From contig JADKBS010000006.1 of NCBI GenBank assembly GCA_016714985.1, forward strand, positions 62,001-126,000: DNA of 64,000 nucleotides, in the 5' to 3' direction. Shown piece by piece: positions 17,954 to 26,408 of the stretch. Below the pieces are notes generated by a model that saw only the letters and a program-made list of their open reading frames with translations, searched no databases and was not told where the DNA came from. The position numbers were made by a program, and so were the translations under genes. The DNA is from Saprospiraceae bacterium (GTDB taxonomy: Bacteria; Bacteroidota; Bacteroidia; Chitinophagales; Saprospiraceae). Within the stretch, counting starts at the first letter, position 1. The number at the start of each line of letters is the position of its first letter.

Positions 17954-18089
17954 CGCTTTTGTCATAGCCGAAGGTAAACCGCAACGTCACGTTTGTCATG
18001 GCCGTAGGCCAACTGCGACGTCACAAGGGAAGTCACACAAGACAGCACACACGACGTCGCAGGTTGCCTTCGGCAATGACAAAAGCGAC
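17952..18089. repeat. Long palindromic element, copy B, nuoD-nuoE
   Basis: Left arm starts in the nuoD stop codon (CGCTTTTGTCATAGCCGAAG, 17954-17973); an internal second left-type copy is at 17991-18020; right arm GTTGCCTTCGGCAATGACAA at 18063-18082 continues to AAAGCGAC at 18089. The doubled left segment is shared with copy A, suggesting both descend from one longer form. Confidence 0.88.
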
Positions 18090-18148
18090 GAGTACGCAAA
18101 ATCGACAAACACGAGAAGTAAATAAAAAATAGAAAATCAACCATTTGC

Positions 18149-18670
18149 ATGACTGCAACTGACAACATAAAATTCAGCGACGAAACCTTAGCCTTGGTTC
18201 AAAAGACCATCCAGCGCTACCCACAAGGCCGCCAAAAATCGGCGCTCCTCCCTGTGCTGCACTTGGCCCAAGCCGAGTTCGACGGCTGGCTGAGCGCCCC
18301 GGTGATGGACTACGTGGCCTCCCTACTCGACATCCAACCCATCGAGGTTTATGAAGTGGCTTCGTTCTATTCGATGTTCAACCTCGAACCCGTGGGCAAA
18401 TGCCTCATGGAGGTCTGCCATACCAGCTCCTGCTGGCTGCTGGGGGCGGACGACATCGTGAAGCACTTAGAGCAAAAGCTCGGCATCAAAAAAGGCCAGA
18501 CCACGCCCGATGGCAAGTTCACCCTCAAGACCGTCGAATGCCTCGGCTCTTGCGGCACGGCTCCGATGATGATGATTGGGGCGCAGTACCACGAGAACCT
18601 GACGCTGGAGAAGGTGGATGCGCTAGTGGGGGAATGGGATGGGAAGGGGGAGAGGAGTCGGTATTGTTGA
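18149..18670 (+). CDS. nuoE: NADH-quinone oxidoreductase subunit E
   Basis: 173 residues, thioredoxin-like 24 kDa subunit. The [2Fe-2S] cluster N1a ligands are Cys90 and Cys95 (EVCHTSSC) and Cys131 and Cys135 (ECLGSCG). Part of the NADH dehydrogenase module with NuoF. Separated from nuoF by three guest genes, all in the same direction. Confidence 0.95.
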   Translation: MTATDNIKFSDETLALVQKTIQRYPQGRQKSALLPVLHLAQAEFDGWLSAPVMDYVASLLDIQPIEVYEVASFYSMFNLEPVGKCLMEVCHTSSCWLLGADDIVKHLEQKLGIKKGQTTPDGKFTLKTVECLGSCGTAPMMMIGAQYHENLTLEKVDALVGEWDGKGERSRYC

Positions 18671-18688
18671 GCCGATAAACTTTTTACA

Positions 18689-19384
18689 ATGGAAAATGAA
18701 TCCTTTATAAATGAATTGAACAGCATAGAAGCTGAAATTTTGCGAATAGGCGGAGTCCCGGATGGGATTGTTAATTTGGATGAATATCTAAAGGCTGACA
18801 TCAAAATCATGTGGATTCTGAAAGAGGCGAATAGTCAAGGTAATAATGAGTGGAGCATGAGAGGTGCATTGAATGATGGTTATCTAATAAACGAAAATGG
18901 CATTAGGGGAGGTTGGGGCAGAACTTTTAATCCAATAATTTATACAACAGTAGGCATCTTGAGCAATAAAAATTGGGGTGAAATCAATTGGGTAAGTGAT
19001 GAACCAGAGCTAATTGAAATTCTGAAAAAAATAGCTTTTGTGAATGTAAAGAAAGTTCCTGGCAACTCAGTTTGTGATAACGAGCAAATGAAATCTTTTT
19101 ATCAGCAGAATAAGTCTATTCTAGTAAGGCAAATAAAATTGGCAGAGCCTGATGTCATTATTTGTGGGAACACCTTTTGGTTAATTCAAAATGAATTAAA
19201 AATCAAAGACTTTACACCTGTTAAAAATTTCTCAAAGGAATTCCCCATCAATTTCTTTTACTCAACCAAAAGAATGGTCATAGATGCATATCACCCCAAT
19301 AATAGAAGTGTATCTCAAGAAGATTACTGTGACAGCATTATTGAGGCAGTAATTGAATGGAATAAAAATTTTAGAGTGGGATAA
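18689..19384 (+). CDS. Hypothetical protein inserted in the nuo operon
   Basis: 231 residues, no signal peptide or membrane segment, visibly A+T-richer in codon use than the nuo genes around it, which suggests transfer. Segments IMWILKEANSQGN, FVNVKKVPG, DVIICGNTFWLIQNEL and a late YHPNNRSVS give an alternating beta/alpha pattern that loosely recalls the uracil-DNA glycosylase-like superfamily, but I do not recognise a definite family. Starts 18 bases after nuoE, so it would be co-transcribed. Confidence 0.7.
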   Translation: MENESFINELNSIEAEILRIGGVPDGIVNLDEYLKADIKIMWILKEANSQGNNEWSMRGALNDGYLINENGIRGGWGRTFNPIIYTTVGILSNKNWGEINWVSDEPELIEILKKIAFVNVKKVPGNSVCDNEQMKSFYQQNKSILVRQIKLAEPDVIICGNTFWLIQNELKIKDFTPVKNFSKEFPINFFYSTKRMVIDAYHPNNRSVSQEDYCDSIIEAVIEWNKNFRVG

Positions 19385-19466
19385 CCAGTACTTGAAAATC
19401 TGCCGCTTGCAAGCGCAGCCCAGAACCAAATCCCTGAATCCCAACAACTTGCTAAACCTTAAAAAA

Positions 19467-20006
19467 ATGGAAAAGCAAACCATCGAAGAAATCCGCAAGC
19501 AGTACCCCGACCAATGGGTTTTGGTAGGCGACCCTGAACTGAAAGATTGCGACACTTTGGGTTCCATCATCAGCAAACTGGAGCGGGGCTTTGTCCTGTT
19601 GGCGAGCAAGGACAAACGGGAGATTGGTTACAAGACCAAAGAAGTAAGGAAGGGCTACAAGAGCGTCACCTGCATTTACACGGGAGAAATCCCGCAAAAT
19701 CGCAAGTGGTTAACGAGTCTAAGCCACTTCTCTCCCAATCTCTTCTGGGACACCGACGAGCAAACCCTCGACCCGGAAAAGCACGCCCGTTTCATTATCG
19801 AGCGGGTGCTGATGCGGGGGCGGATGGAAGATTGGAGGACACTTACGGAGCAGTACGGGTTTGAGCGCATAAAGAGGGAAGCATTGAAAATCAGGTACTT
19901 GGACAAGGTGACGCTGAGTTTTTGCAGCACCATGTTCCATGTGCCAAAATCAAGATTCAGGTGTTACAAACAGCCACAGTCCATCCAGCAACTCTGGCAA
20001 TTCTGA
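19467..20006 (+). CDS. Putative antitoxin: small N-terminal domain fused to DUF6922
   Basis: 179 residues from ATG 19467. Residues 1-81 (QWVLVGDPEL ... KDKREIGY ... IYTGEIPQNRKW) resemble a small stand-alone family often found next to retropepsin-like proteases. Residues about 85-167 (FSPNLFWDTDEQTLDPEKHA ... LSFCSTMFHVPKSRFRCY) match DUF6922, the usual partner of AbiEii-type nucleotidyltransferase toxins. A fusion of the two would be unusual. Overlaps the next gene by about 46 bases, supporting a toxin-antitoxin unit. Confidence 0.75.
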   Translation: MEKQTIEEIRKQYPDQWVLVGDPELKDCDTLGSIISKLERGFVLLASKDKREIGYKTKEVRKGYKSVTCIYTGEIPQNRKWLTSLSHFSPNLFWDTDEQTLDPEKHARFIIERVLMRGRMEDWRTLTEQYGFERIKREALKIRYLDKVTLSFCSTMFHVPKSRFRCYKQPQSIQQLWQF

Positions 20007-20584
20007 GGGCGATAATGCAGGAGCCAACGTTCCAGCAGTTCCGATTGGTGGGGGGTACGGCATTGGCCTTGCAAATCGGCCATCGCATTTCGATTGACCT
20101 TGACTTATTCACGAGCGAGGACTTTGACAACAATGCCATCATCTCAGCCATGCAACCGATGGGCAGGCTCGAAATCTTGGTGGACAAGCCGCCTTTCTTG
20201 CAGGTGAGGCTGGACGATGTGAAGGTGGACTTTTTGAAATACCCGTACCCTTTTGTCTCGGAAGGAATCGAAGTGGAGGATATACGGCTGGCAACCATTG
20301 AAAACATCGCGGTAATGAAACTGCTGGCCATTGCCAGAAGGGGCGTAAAAAAGGATTTTTACGACTTTTACTTCCTGCTTGAGCAGTTCAAAATGGCTGA
20401 AATTGTCGGCTTTTTTGAAGAAAAAGTACCTAATGTTGACTTGTTCCATATTTTCAAAAGTCTGATCTATTTTGGCGATGCCGATGTGGAAGGTGACCCG
20501 AAAATGTTGAAGAAAGTCAGTTGGTCAACTGTTAAAAAGACAATTTCAAAAAAGGTAGAAACCTATTTGAATCAAGAAAGATAA
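19961..20584 (+). CDS. AbiEii/AbiGii family nucleotidyltransferase toxin
   Basis: About 207 residues from GTG 19961 (LQTATVHPATL); a TTG at 19922 in frame is an alternative. The nucleotidyltransferase motif LVGGTALALQIGHRISIDLDLF is at residues 29-50, with Gly31-Gly32 and the metal-binding pair Asp46 and Asp48; FLLLEQF and the C-terminal KKDFYDFYFL are typical of the family. Such toxins nucleotidylate tRNA or other targets and are neutralised by the gene before it. The stop overlaps the nuoF ATG by one base (TAATG), so toxin and complex I are translationally coupled. Confidence 0.87.
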   Translation: MLQTATVHPATLAILRAIMQEPTFQQFRLVGGTALALQIGHRISIDLDLFTSEDFDNNAIISAMQPMGRLEILVDKPPFLQVRLDDVKVDFLKYPYPFVSEGIEVEDIRLATIENIAVMKLLAIARRGVKKDFYDFYFLLEQFKMAEIVGFFEEKVPNVDLFHIFKSLIYFGDADVEGDPKMLKKVSWSTVKKTISKKVETYLNQER

Positions 20585-21924
20585 TGTCTCAAAAAATACT
20601 ACTTAAAAACGACCACATCCCCGGCATCAACACCTTGGAGGTGTACCGGAAGCACGGTGGCTACGAGTCCTTGAAAAAGGCGCTTGGCATGGCCCCCGAT
20701 GCCATCGTGGAAGAGGTGAAGAAGTCCGGCCTACGGGGCCGGGGCGGTGCGGGCTTCCCCACGGGCATGAAGTGGAGCTTCTTGGCCAAGCCCGAGGGCG
20801 TTCCCCGCTACCTCGTCTGCAACGCCGATGAGAGCGAGCCCGGCACTTTCAAGGACCGCTACCTGATGGAGCGCATCCCGCACCTGCTGGTGGAGGGGAT
20901 GATAGTCAGCAGCTTTGCGCTGGGGGCGAACACCTCGTACATCTACATCCGGGGCGAGTATTTCTACGTGCTGCGCATCCTCGAAAAGGCGATTGACGAA
21001 GCTTATGCCGCTGGATTGCTCGGTAAGAACATCCTCGGCAGCGGCTTCGACCACGACTGCTACGTTCAAATCGGTGCCGGTGCATACATCTGCGGCGAGG
21101 AGACCGCCCTGCTCGAAAGCCTCGAAGGCAAGCGTGGCAATCCTCGCCTCAAGCCGCCTTTCCCGGCTGTGAAGGGCCTTTGGGATTGTCCCACGGTAGT
21201 AAACAACGTGGAAACCATCGCCGCCGTCGTGCCCATCATCGAAATGGGCGGCGACGCCTACGCAGGCATCGGCATCGGCAAGAGCACGGGCACGAAGCTC
21301 ATCTCGGCCAGCGGCCATATCAACAAGCCGGGGGTTTACGAAATCGAACTGGGCGTTCCGGTGGAGGAGTTCATCTACTCCGACGAATATTGCGGCGGCA
21401 TCCGCAACGGCAAGGACTTAAAGGCCGTGGTGGCTGGCGGTTCGTCCGTGCCCATCCTGCCCAAGCACCTCATCCTGAAAACCGCCGCCGGAGAACCCCG
21501 CCTCATGAGCTACGAGAGCCTTGGCGATGGTGGCTTCGCAACGGGCACCATGCTCGGCAGCGGCGGTTTCATCGTCATGGACGAGGATACTAGCATCGTG
21601 AAGAACCTCTACACTTTCGCCCGTTTCTACCACCACGAGAGCTGCGGCCAATGCAGCCCCTGTCGGGAAGGCACGGGCTGGATGGAGCGCATCATCAAGA
21701 AAATCCTCGACGGCAAAGGCACTTTGTCGGACATTGACCTGCTCTGGGACGTGCAAAGCAAAATCGAGGGTAAGACCATCTGCCCGCTCGGCGAGGCTGC
21801 GGCCTGGCCCGTTGCGGCTGCGATTCGGCATTTCCGACATGAGTTTGAGGAGTATGTGACGAGGCCGGAGAGGATTAAGGAGGTGCGGCATTATTACAGG
21901 CTCAACCAATTAGAACCAGCTTAA
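20584..21924 (+). CDS. nuoF: NADH-quinone oxidoreductase subunit F
   Basis: 446 residues, 51 kDa subunit. NADH-binding RGRGGAGFPTG at 51-61, FMN-binding GAGAYICGEETALL at 164-177, and the [4Fe-4S] N3 ligands Cys354, Cys357, Cys360 (SCGQCSPCREG) and Cys400. Entry point for NADH electrons. Directly coupled to the upstream AbiEii gene. Confidence 0.96.
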   Translation: MSQKILLKNDHIPGINTLEVYRKHGGYESLKKALGMAPDAIVEEVKKSGLRGRGGAGFPTGMKWSFLAKPEGVPRYLVCNADESEPGTFKDRYLMERIPHLLVEGMIVSSFALGANTSYIYIRGEYFYVLRILEKAIDEAYAAGLLGKNILGSGFDHDCYVQIGAGAYICGEETALLESLEGKRGNPRLKPPFPAVKGLWDCPTVVNNVETIAAVVPIIEMGGDAYAGIGIGKSTGTKLISASGHINKPGVYEIELGVPVEEFIYSDEYCGGIRNGKDLKAVVAGGSSVPILPKHLILKTAAGEPRLMSYESLGDGGFATGTMLGSGGFIVMDEDTSIVKNLYTFARFYHHESCGQCSPCREGTGWMERIIKKILDGKGTLSDIDLLWDVQSKIEGKTICPLGEAAAWPVAAAIRHFRHEFEEYVTRPERIKEVRHYYRLNQLEPA

Positions 21925-21945
21925 TTTTGAAGAAAAATTGAAGCC

Positions 21946-22164
21946 ATGACAGAGCAAATCATTCTTTCAGAAATCTATCGACTGCCGGAAAGCATGAAAC
22001 AGGAGGTGCTCCATTTCATCGCATTCTTGAAGGAAACCCGTGCGGCTGAAAAGCAGCAAATGGAGAAGCCAAAAAGCAAACGAGTATTTGGCCGGACAAA
22101 GGGCAAGTACACCCTTGCCCCTGATTTTGATGCCCCATTGGATGACTTCAAAGACTATATGTGA
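21946..22164 (+). CDS. DUF2281-type antitoxin (VapB-like)
   Basis: 72 residues. N-terminal part TEQIILSEIYRLPESMKQEVLHFIAFLKE is the helical DUF2281 signature; the polar C-terminal tail with FGRTKGKYTLAPDFDAPLDD is the flexible toxin-neutralising end typical of such antitoxins. Stop and toxin start overlap (TGATG at 22162-22166). Starts 21 bases after nuoF. Confidence 0.85.
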   Translation: MTEQIILSEIYRLPESMKQEVLHFIAFLKETRAAEKQQMEKPKSKRVFGRTKGKYTLAPDFDAPLDDFKDYM

Positions 22165-22562
22165 TGAAATACCTAATTGACACACATACTTTTCTTTGGT
22201 TCAACGAAGGTTCGCCCGAACTGAGCCAAACAGCCAAGTCTTTGATTGAGGACAAGGAGAATGAAATTTTTATCAGCATCGCCAGCCTTTGGGAGATTTC
22301 CATCAAAACCGCTTTGGGCAAATTGAACATCAAAGGGCCTTATGAAACGGTGATTGATGATGTGGTCGAAAGTGAAATGGAGGTTTTGTCCATCAATTTC
22401 GCTCACACTGTTGTCCAAAACAAGTTGGATTTTTTTCATCGTGACCCGTTCGACAGAATCATCGTTTCACAAGCCATTTTAGAGGAAATGGACTTGATTA
22501 GCAAGGATGAAATTTTCGACAACTACTTGGAAGGAAAAAATATCAAGCGGATTTGGAAATAA
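22164..22562 (+). CDS. PIN-domain ribonuclease toxin (VapC-like)
   Basis: 132 residues of the PIN family that pairs with DUF2281. First acidic residue in YLIDTHTFLWF (Asp6), Glu in SIASLWEISIK (about 46), and the C-terminal acidic pair in HRDPFDRIIVSQA (about 91-95). These form the metal-dependent RNase site. Second toxin-antitoxin unit between nuo genes. Confidence 0.9.
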   Translation: MKYLIDTHTFLWFNEGSPELSQTAKSLIEDKENEIFISIASLWEISIKTALGKLNIKGPYETVIDDVVESEMEVLSINFAHTVVQNKLDFFHRDPFDRIIVSQAILEEMDLISKDEIFDNYLEGKNIKRIWK

Positions 22563-22589
22563 TCCGAATCCGCTGATTATCAAAGCAAT

Positions 22590-23626
22590 ATGCCACTCGT
22601 AACCATAGACGATTTCCAAATCGAAGTGCCCGAAGGCACAACGATTCTCAATGCGGCCCGCATGATTGGCGGCGACCTCGTGCCGCCCGCCATGTGCTAC
22701 TACTCTTCGCTGAAGGGCAGCGGCGGCTACTGCCGTACCTGCCTCGTGAAGGTGGAGCAAGGCTCGGCCAAAGACCCACGCCCCATGCCCAAGCTCGTGC
22801 CAAGCTGCCGCACCACGGTAATGGACGGCATGGTCGTGCGCAACGAAACCTCGCCGGAAGTGGTGGAGGCCAGGGCGGGCGTGACCGAGTTCCTGCTCGT
22901 CAACCACCCACTCGATTGCCCCGTGTGCGACCAAGCGGGCGAGTGCCACCTGCAAGACCTCGGCTACGAGCACGGCAAATTGGACACCCGCAGCGAGTTC
23001 CGCCGCCGCACCTTCGAGCCGATTGACATTGGCGAAAAGGTGAAGCTGCACATGAACCGCTGCATCCTCTGCTACCGCTGCGTGAAGGTTTGCGAGCAAA
23101 TCACGGATGGTCGGGTTCACGGCGTCATCGGCCGGGGCGACCATGCCGAGATTTCGACCTACATCGAAAAGGCGATTGACAACGATTTTTCGGGCAACGT
23201 GATTGATGTCTGCCCTGTGGGTGCATTGACTGACCGGACTTTCCGCTTCAAAAGCCGGGTCTGGTACACAAGCCTGTGGATGCCCACCGCAATTGCGACA
23301 AATGCTGCGGCCAGGTGCGCCTATGGTACCAAGGCGAGGAAATCCTTCGGGTGACGGCCCGCAAGGACGAATACGGCGAGGTGGCCAAGCTCGAAAACGG
23401 CGAGGCTGGATGGATTTGCAACGATTGCCGTTTTGAGAAGAAACAAACCAGCGACTGGGTCATTGAAGGGCCAGCGAAGGTGAACCGCCACTCTGTCATC
23501 TCCGCCAACCACTACGAAAGCCCAGAAGGCGAGCGTTTCGAAGGAAAACAACTGGAAGGAGCGGCGCTACCGCATGGGGAGAAAGTGGAGTTGGGGGTGG
23601 GGGCTTTGGACCCGAATAATGTGTGA
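22590..23626 (+). CDS. nuoG: NADH-quinone oxidoreductase subunit G, short form, frameshifted
   Basis: Electron-transfer subunit. The first part ends at 23354 as read; the conserved continuation is in another frame from about 23264 to 23626. [2Fe-2S] ligands Cys36, Cys48, Cys51, Cys73; then HPLDCPVCDQAGEC and the ferredoxin-like CILCYRCVKVC with a distant Cys. After DRTFRFKSRVW the expected KPVDAHRNCDKCCG appears one frame over, so one base is missing between about 23262 and 23270. The restored protein is about 345 aa and lacks the molybdopterin-like domain, which is normal for Bacteroidota. Real mutation or assembly error cannot be told from here. Confidence 0.9.
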
Positions 23627-23733
23627 TTTGATTTAAGATTGCAGATTACATGATTCCAGATTTAAGATTGTTGGGCGGCTGCGTCACGCAAATCTGAAAT
23701 CTCAAATCATGTAATCTTGAATCTTAAATCAAA
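23627..23733. repeat. Inverted word repeat nuoG-nuoH (word TTAAGATT)
   Basis: Left arm 23627-23669 and right arm 23690-23733 are reverse complementary over about 43 bases with a handful of mismatches, each built from degenerate words such as GATTTAAGATT and GATTACATGATT. Begins immediately after the nuoG stop. Confidence 0.88.
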
Positions 23734-23747
23734 AGATTCAAGTAATA

Positions 23748-24776
23748 ATGACGATACTGATTTTCAAAATTATCCTCGTCCTCGCCGTCTTCGGCCTCAC
23801 GATGCTGATAGCGATGTACAGCACTTGGGCCGAGCGGAAGCTGTCCGCCGTGATGCAGGACCGGGTCGGGCCGAACCGGGCAGGGCCGATGGGGCTGCTG
23901 CAACCCTTGGCGGACGGCATCAAGATGTTCACGAAGGAAGAACTCATTCCCGAAGGGAGCAACCGCTTCCTGTTCATCATCGGGCCGGGCATAGCGATGC
24001 TGACGGCGCTGATTACGGGCGCAGTCATCCCGTGGGGCGGCGACGTGAGCATCGGTGGCGAATCGTTTGCGCTGCAAATCACGGACATCAATATTGGCGT
24101 GCTGTACCTGTTCGGGGTGGTGAGCATCGGGGTCTATGGCATCATGATTGGCGGCTGGGCAAGCAACAACAAGTACTCGCTGCTGGGTGCGCTGCGGGCC
24201 AGTTCCCAGATGATTAGCTACGAGATTGCGATGGGCCTGAGCATGATTTCCTTGATAATGATGACTGGCACTTTGAGCCTCCGGGAAATCGTTGCGCAGC
24301 AAGATGCTGGCTTCGCCAATGTGCTCTACCAACCGCTGGCCTTCCTGATTTTCATGATTTGCGCCTTCGCAGAAACGAACCGTGCGCCCTTCGACTTGCC
24401 GGAATGCGAGACGGAACTTATCGGCGGCTACCACACGGAGTATTCTTCGATGAAACTGGGCTTGTTCCTGTTTGCGGAGTATATCAATATGTTCATTTCG
24501 TCGGCTATCATGGTCAGCTTCTTCTGGGGCGGGTACAATTTTCCCTTCCAGCACGAGCTTGGCCTCAGTCCGAACGCCCTCGCCACGGTGCAGACGGTGG
24601 TGTTTTTCCTAAAGGTTTTTGGCTTCATCTTCCTGTTCATGTGGGTGCGCTGGACGATTCCCCGCTTCCGCTACGACCAGTTGATGAACCTCGGCTGGAA
24701 GGTGCTGCTGCCGCTGTCGCTGCTGAATATTTTCGTGACGGGGGTGGTGATGTATTTGACGGGGAAGTTGAACTAA
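23748..24776 (+). CDS. nuoH: NADH-quinone oxidoreductase subunit H
   Basis: 342 residues, eight transmembrane helices. Family motifs AERKLSAVMQDRVGPNRAGP at about 28-47, SYEIAMGLSM near 160 and AETNRAPFDLPECETELIGGYHTEYSS near 208-235 form the quinone channel and the E-channel acidic residues. Connects the peripheral and membrane arms. Confidence 0.96.
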   Translation: MTILIFKIILVLAVFGLTMLIAMYSTWAERKLSAVMQDRVGPNRAGPMGLLQPLADGIKMFTKEELIPEGSNRFLFIIGPGIAMLTALITGAVIPWGGDVSIGGESFALQITDINIGVLYLFGVVSIGVYGIMIGGWASNNKYSLLGALRASSQMISYEIAMGLSMISLIMMTGTLSLREIVAQQDAGFANVLYQPLAFLIFMICAFAETNRAPFDLPECETELIGGYHTEYSSMKLGLFLFAEYINMFISSAIMVSFFWGGYNFPFQHELGLSPNALATVQTVVFFLKVFGFIFLFMWVRWTIPRFRYDQLMNLGWKVLLPLSLLNIFVTGVVMYLTGKLN

Positions 24777-24840
24777 CTGGAAGGCGGAATTTATTCTGCC
24801 ACCAATAAAATAGAAAGGCGGAATGAATTCCGCCCTCCTT
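24777..24840. repeat. GGCGGAAT palindrome after nuoH, terminator-like
   Basis: GGCGGAAT (24817-24824) and ATTCCGCC (24827-24834) form a near-perfect hairpin; an earlier degenerate copy GGCGGAATTTATTCTGCC is at 24783-24800. The second is followed by TCCTTTTG. It may act as a processing or attenuation hairpin in the nuo transcript. Confidence 0.7.
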
Positions 24841-24848
24841 TTGAGACA

Positions 24849-25178
24849 ATGATAACTTGGCCCGACTTTGAAAAAATAGAACTCCGGGTAGGCACCATCC
24901 TCTCCGCCGAGGATTTCCCGAAGGCGAAGAACCCGGCCTACCAGTTGACAATAGACTTTGGTGATTTTGGGGTGAAGAAAAGCTCAGCCCAAATCACCAA
25001 ACTGTACCAAAAAGAAGATTTGGTGGGAAAACAGGTGATTGCTGTCACCAATTTTCCCCCAAAACAAATCGCCAATTTTATCTCCGAATGTTTGGTGCTC
25101 GGAGTAGTTGGCGATGAAAAAGAAGTGACACTTTTGCAGCCCGAAAGGCCGGTGCCGAATGGGTTGCGAATATTATAG
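24849..25178 (+). CDS. csaA: CsaA-like tRNA-binding domain protein
   Basis: 109 residues making up a single tRNA-binding OB fold (the EMAP/Arc1p type). FEKIELRVGTILSAEDFPKAKNPAYQL at the N-terminus, SAQIT, VIAVTNFPPKQIANFISECLVLG and a final PVPNGLRIL are classical CsaA features. CsaA is a homodimeric putative export chaperone or tRNA-binding protein. Guest gene between nuoH and nuoI, flanked by palindromes on both sides. Confidence 0.9.
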   Translation: MITWPDFEKIELRVGTILSAEDFPKAKNPAYQLTIDFGDFGVKKSSAQITKLYQKEDLVGKQVIAVTNFPPKQIANFISECLVLGVVGDEKEVTLLQPERPVPNGLRIL

Positions 25179-25244
25179 TCATTGGTCATTAGTCATTGGT
25201 CATTTTCGTAGTGACAATGACAAATGACCAATGACCCCAATGAC
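25178..25244. repeat. Inverted word repeat csaA-nuoI (word TGACCAA)
   Basis: Left arm 25178-25204 (GTCATTGG, TCATTA, GTCATTGG) and right arm 25216-25244 (AATGAC, AAATGACCAATGACC). The left arm shares its first base with the csaA stop codon. In-frame translation of the right arm adds nine spurious residues before nuoI. Confidence 0.85.
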
Positions 25245-25250
25245 AAGTTT

Positions 25251-25847
25251 ATGCTGACGAACAGAAGCAAAGTGATGGAAAAAAAGCAGATGACGCTCGC
25301 CGAGCGCCTGTACCTGCCTGCCATTGCGGGGGGGATGTCCATCACGTTCCGACATATTTTCAAGAAAAGCGCAACGGTGCAGTATCCTGAGCAGTTGCGA
25401 CCTATTGCGCCCGTGTATCGTGGCCACCACGTGCTGAAAAGGGACGAAGCAGGTGCTGAACGCTGCACGGCTTGCGGCCTTTGCGCTGTGGCTTGCCCTG
25501 CCGAGGCCATCACCATGACTGCCGCCGAGCGGAAGAAAGACGAAGAGAACCTGTACCGGGAGGAGAAGTACGCTGCCGTTTACGAAATCAATATGCTGCG
25601 CTGCATCTTCTGCGGACTCTGCGAGGAGGCTTGCCCGAAAGAGGCGATTTTCCTCACCGACCGCATCATTCCAAGCAACTATGGCCGCAATGGTTTCGTA
25701 TTCGGTAAGGATAAATTGGTGGAGACGATGGACAATCCGGTGGATGTGACCAAGCGGCAGACGCCAGCGGTGATTGAGTTCAAGAAGGACAAGTTTCACC
25801 AGCATAATATTACCATCAACGACTTGGTAGATTTGGGGGAACATTGA
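25251..25847 (+). CDS. nuoI: NADH-quinone oxidoreductase subunit I
   Basis: 198 residues from ATG 25251 (MLTNRSKVMEKK). The frame extends to 25224 but only through repeat. Two ferredoxin motifs CTACGLCAVACP and CIFCGLCEEACP carry clusters N6a and N6b. An N-terminal amphipathic lead LAERLYLPAIAGGMSITFRH contacts the membrane arm. Confidence 0.95.
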   Translation: MLTNRSKVMEKKQMTLAERLYLPAIAGGMSITFRHIFKKSATVQYPEQLRPIAPVYRGHHVLKRDEAGAERCTACGLCAVACPAEAITMTAAERKKDEENLYREEKYAAVYEINMLRCIFCGLCEEACPKEAIFLTDRIIPSNYGRNGFVFGKDKLVETMDNPVDVTKRQTPAVIEFKKDKFHQHNITINDLVDLGEH

Positions 25848-25871
25848 TTTTTTCACCAAAAACAAACTGAC

Positions 25872-26291
25872 ATGGGACTGATTTATGCGAAAGTAGTTTT
25901 AAAAAATGGGGAAGACCTCATTGATGTACGTCGAAAACGGATTGAGCCAGGGATGGTACGTAGTATGAACCTAGATATACTTGTAGATTCTGGTGCTATC
26001 ATGCTTGCCATAAACGAAACTATCAAAGCCCAGCTTGGACTTGAGACAACTGGGACTGATTTTGCCCAATTGGCTGATGGCAGTACAATGGAACTTGATA
26101 TGGTTGGTCCAATTGAGGTGAACTTTGAAAATAGGCAGGCATTGGTTGAAGCTTTTGTTCTTCCAGGTGAATCAGAGCCACTTTTAGGTGCAATCCCGAT
26201 GGAAGCAATGGATGTCCTTATTGACATGAGTCGCCAGAGACTTGTCGTCAACCCAAGCCATCCAAACAGACCTCAATTTTCAATGAAATGA
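25872..26291 (+). CDS. Clan AA (retropepsin-like) aspartic protease
   Basis: 139 residues, single-domain. The catalytic motif LDILVDSGAIMLAI (D-S-G-A) is at about residues 34-47 and the second psi-loop-like segment VLIDMSRQRLVVNP near 116-129. Such small retropepsin-like proteins are common accessory genes in Bacteroidota and cyanobacteria, frequently with a small partner related to residues 1-81 of the protein encoded at 19467; here the two are separated inside the same operon. Starts 24 bases after nuoI. Substrate unknown. Confidence 0.8.
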   Translation: MGLIYAKVVLKNGEDLIDVRRKRIEPGMVRSMNLDILVDSGAIMLAINETIKAQLGLETTGTDFAQLADGSTMELDMVGPIEVNFENRQALVEAFVLPGESEPLLGAIPMEAMDVLIDMSRQRLVVNPSHPNRPQFSMK

Positions 26292-26293
26292 TT

Positions 26294-26397
26294 GGTTGAT
26301 ATTGATTGAAAAGCTGATAAGCGTTGATAAAAGTTGATGAGGGTTGATTTCCCTCCTTTCTTATCAACCCTTATCAACCACATCAACCCTTATCAAC
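26294..26397. repeat. Inverted word repeat before nuoJ (word GGTTGATAA)
   Basis: Left arm 26294-26348 with five degenerate GTTGATAA words; right arm 26363-26397 with three TTATCAACC words. The same word is used at the nuoL-nuoM junction. Starts right after the protease stop and ends 11 bases before nuoJ. Confidence 0.88.
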
Positions 26398-26408
26398 TCC
26401 AACAAAAT

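Noticed and set aside
24777..24840. End of the nuo operon at the GGCGGAAT hairpin
   Set aside because: nuoI-N follow on the same strand without a new promoter that I can see; the hairpin more likely attenuates or protects than terminates fully.
25224..25250. Extended N-terminus of NuoI (and likewise nuoB from 15355, nuoJ from 26334, nuoK from 26909)
   Set aside because: The additional codons are translated word repeat and do not match the family N-termini.
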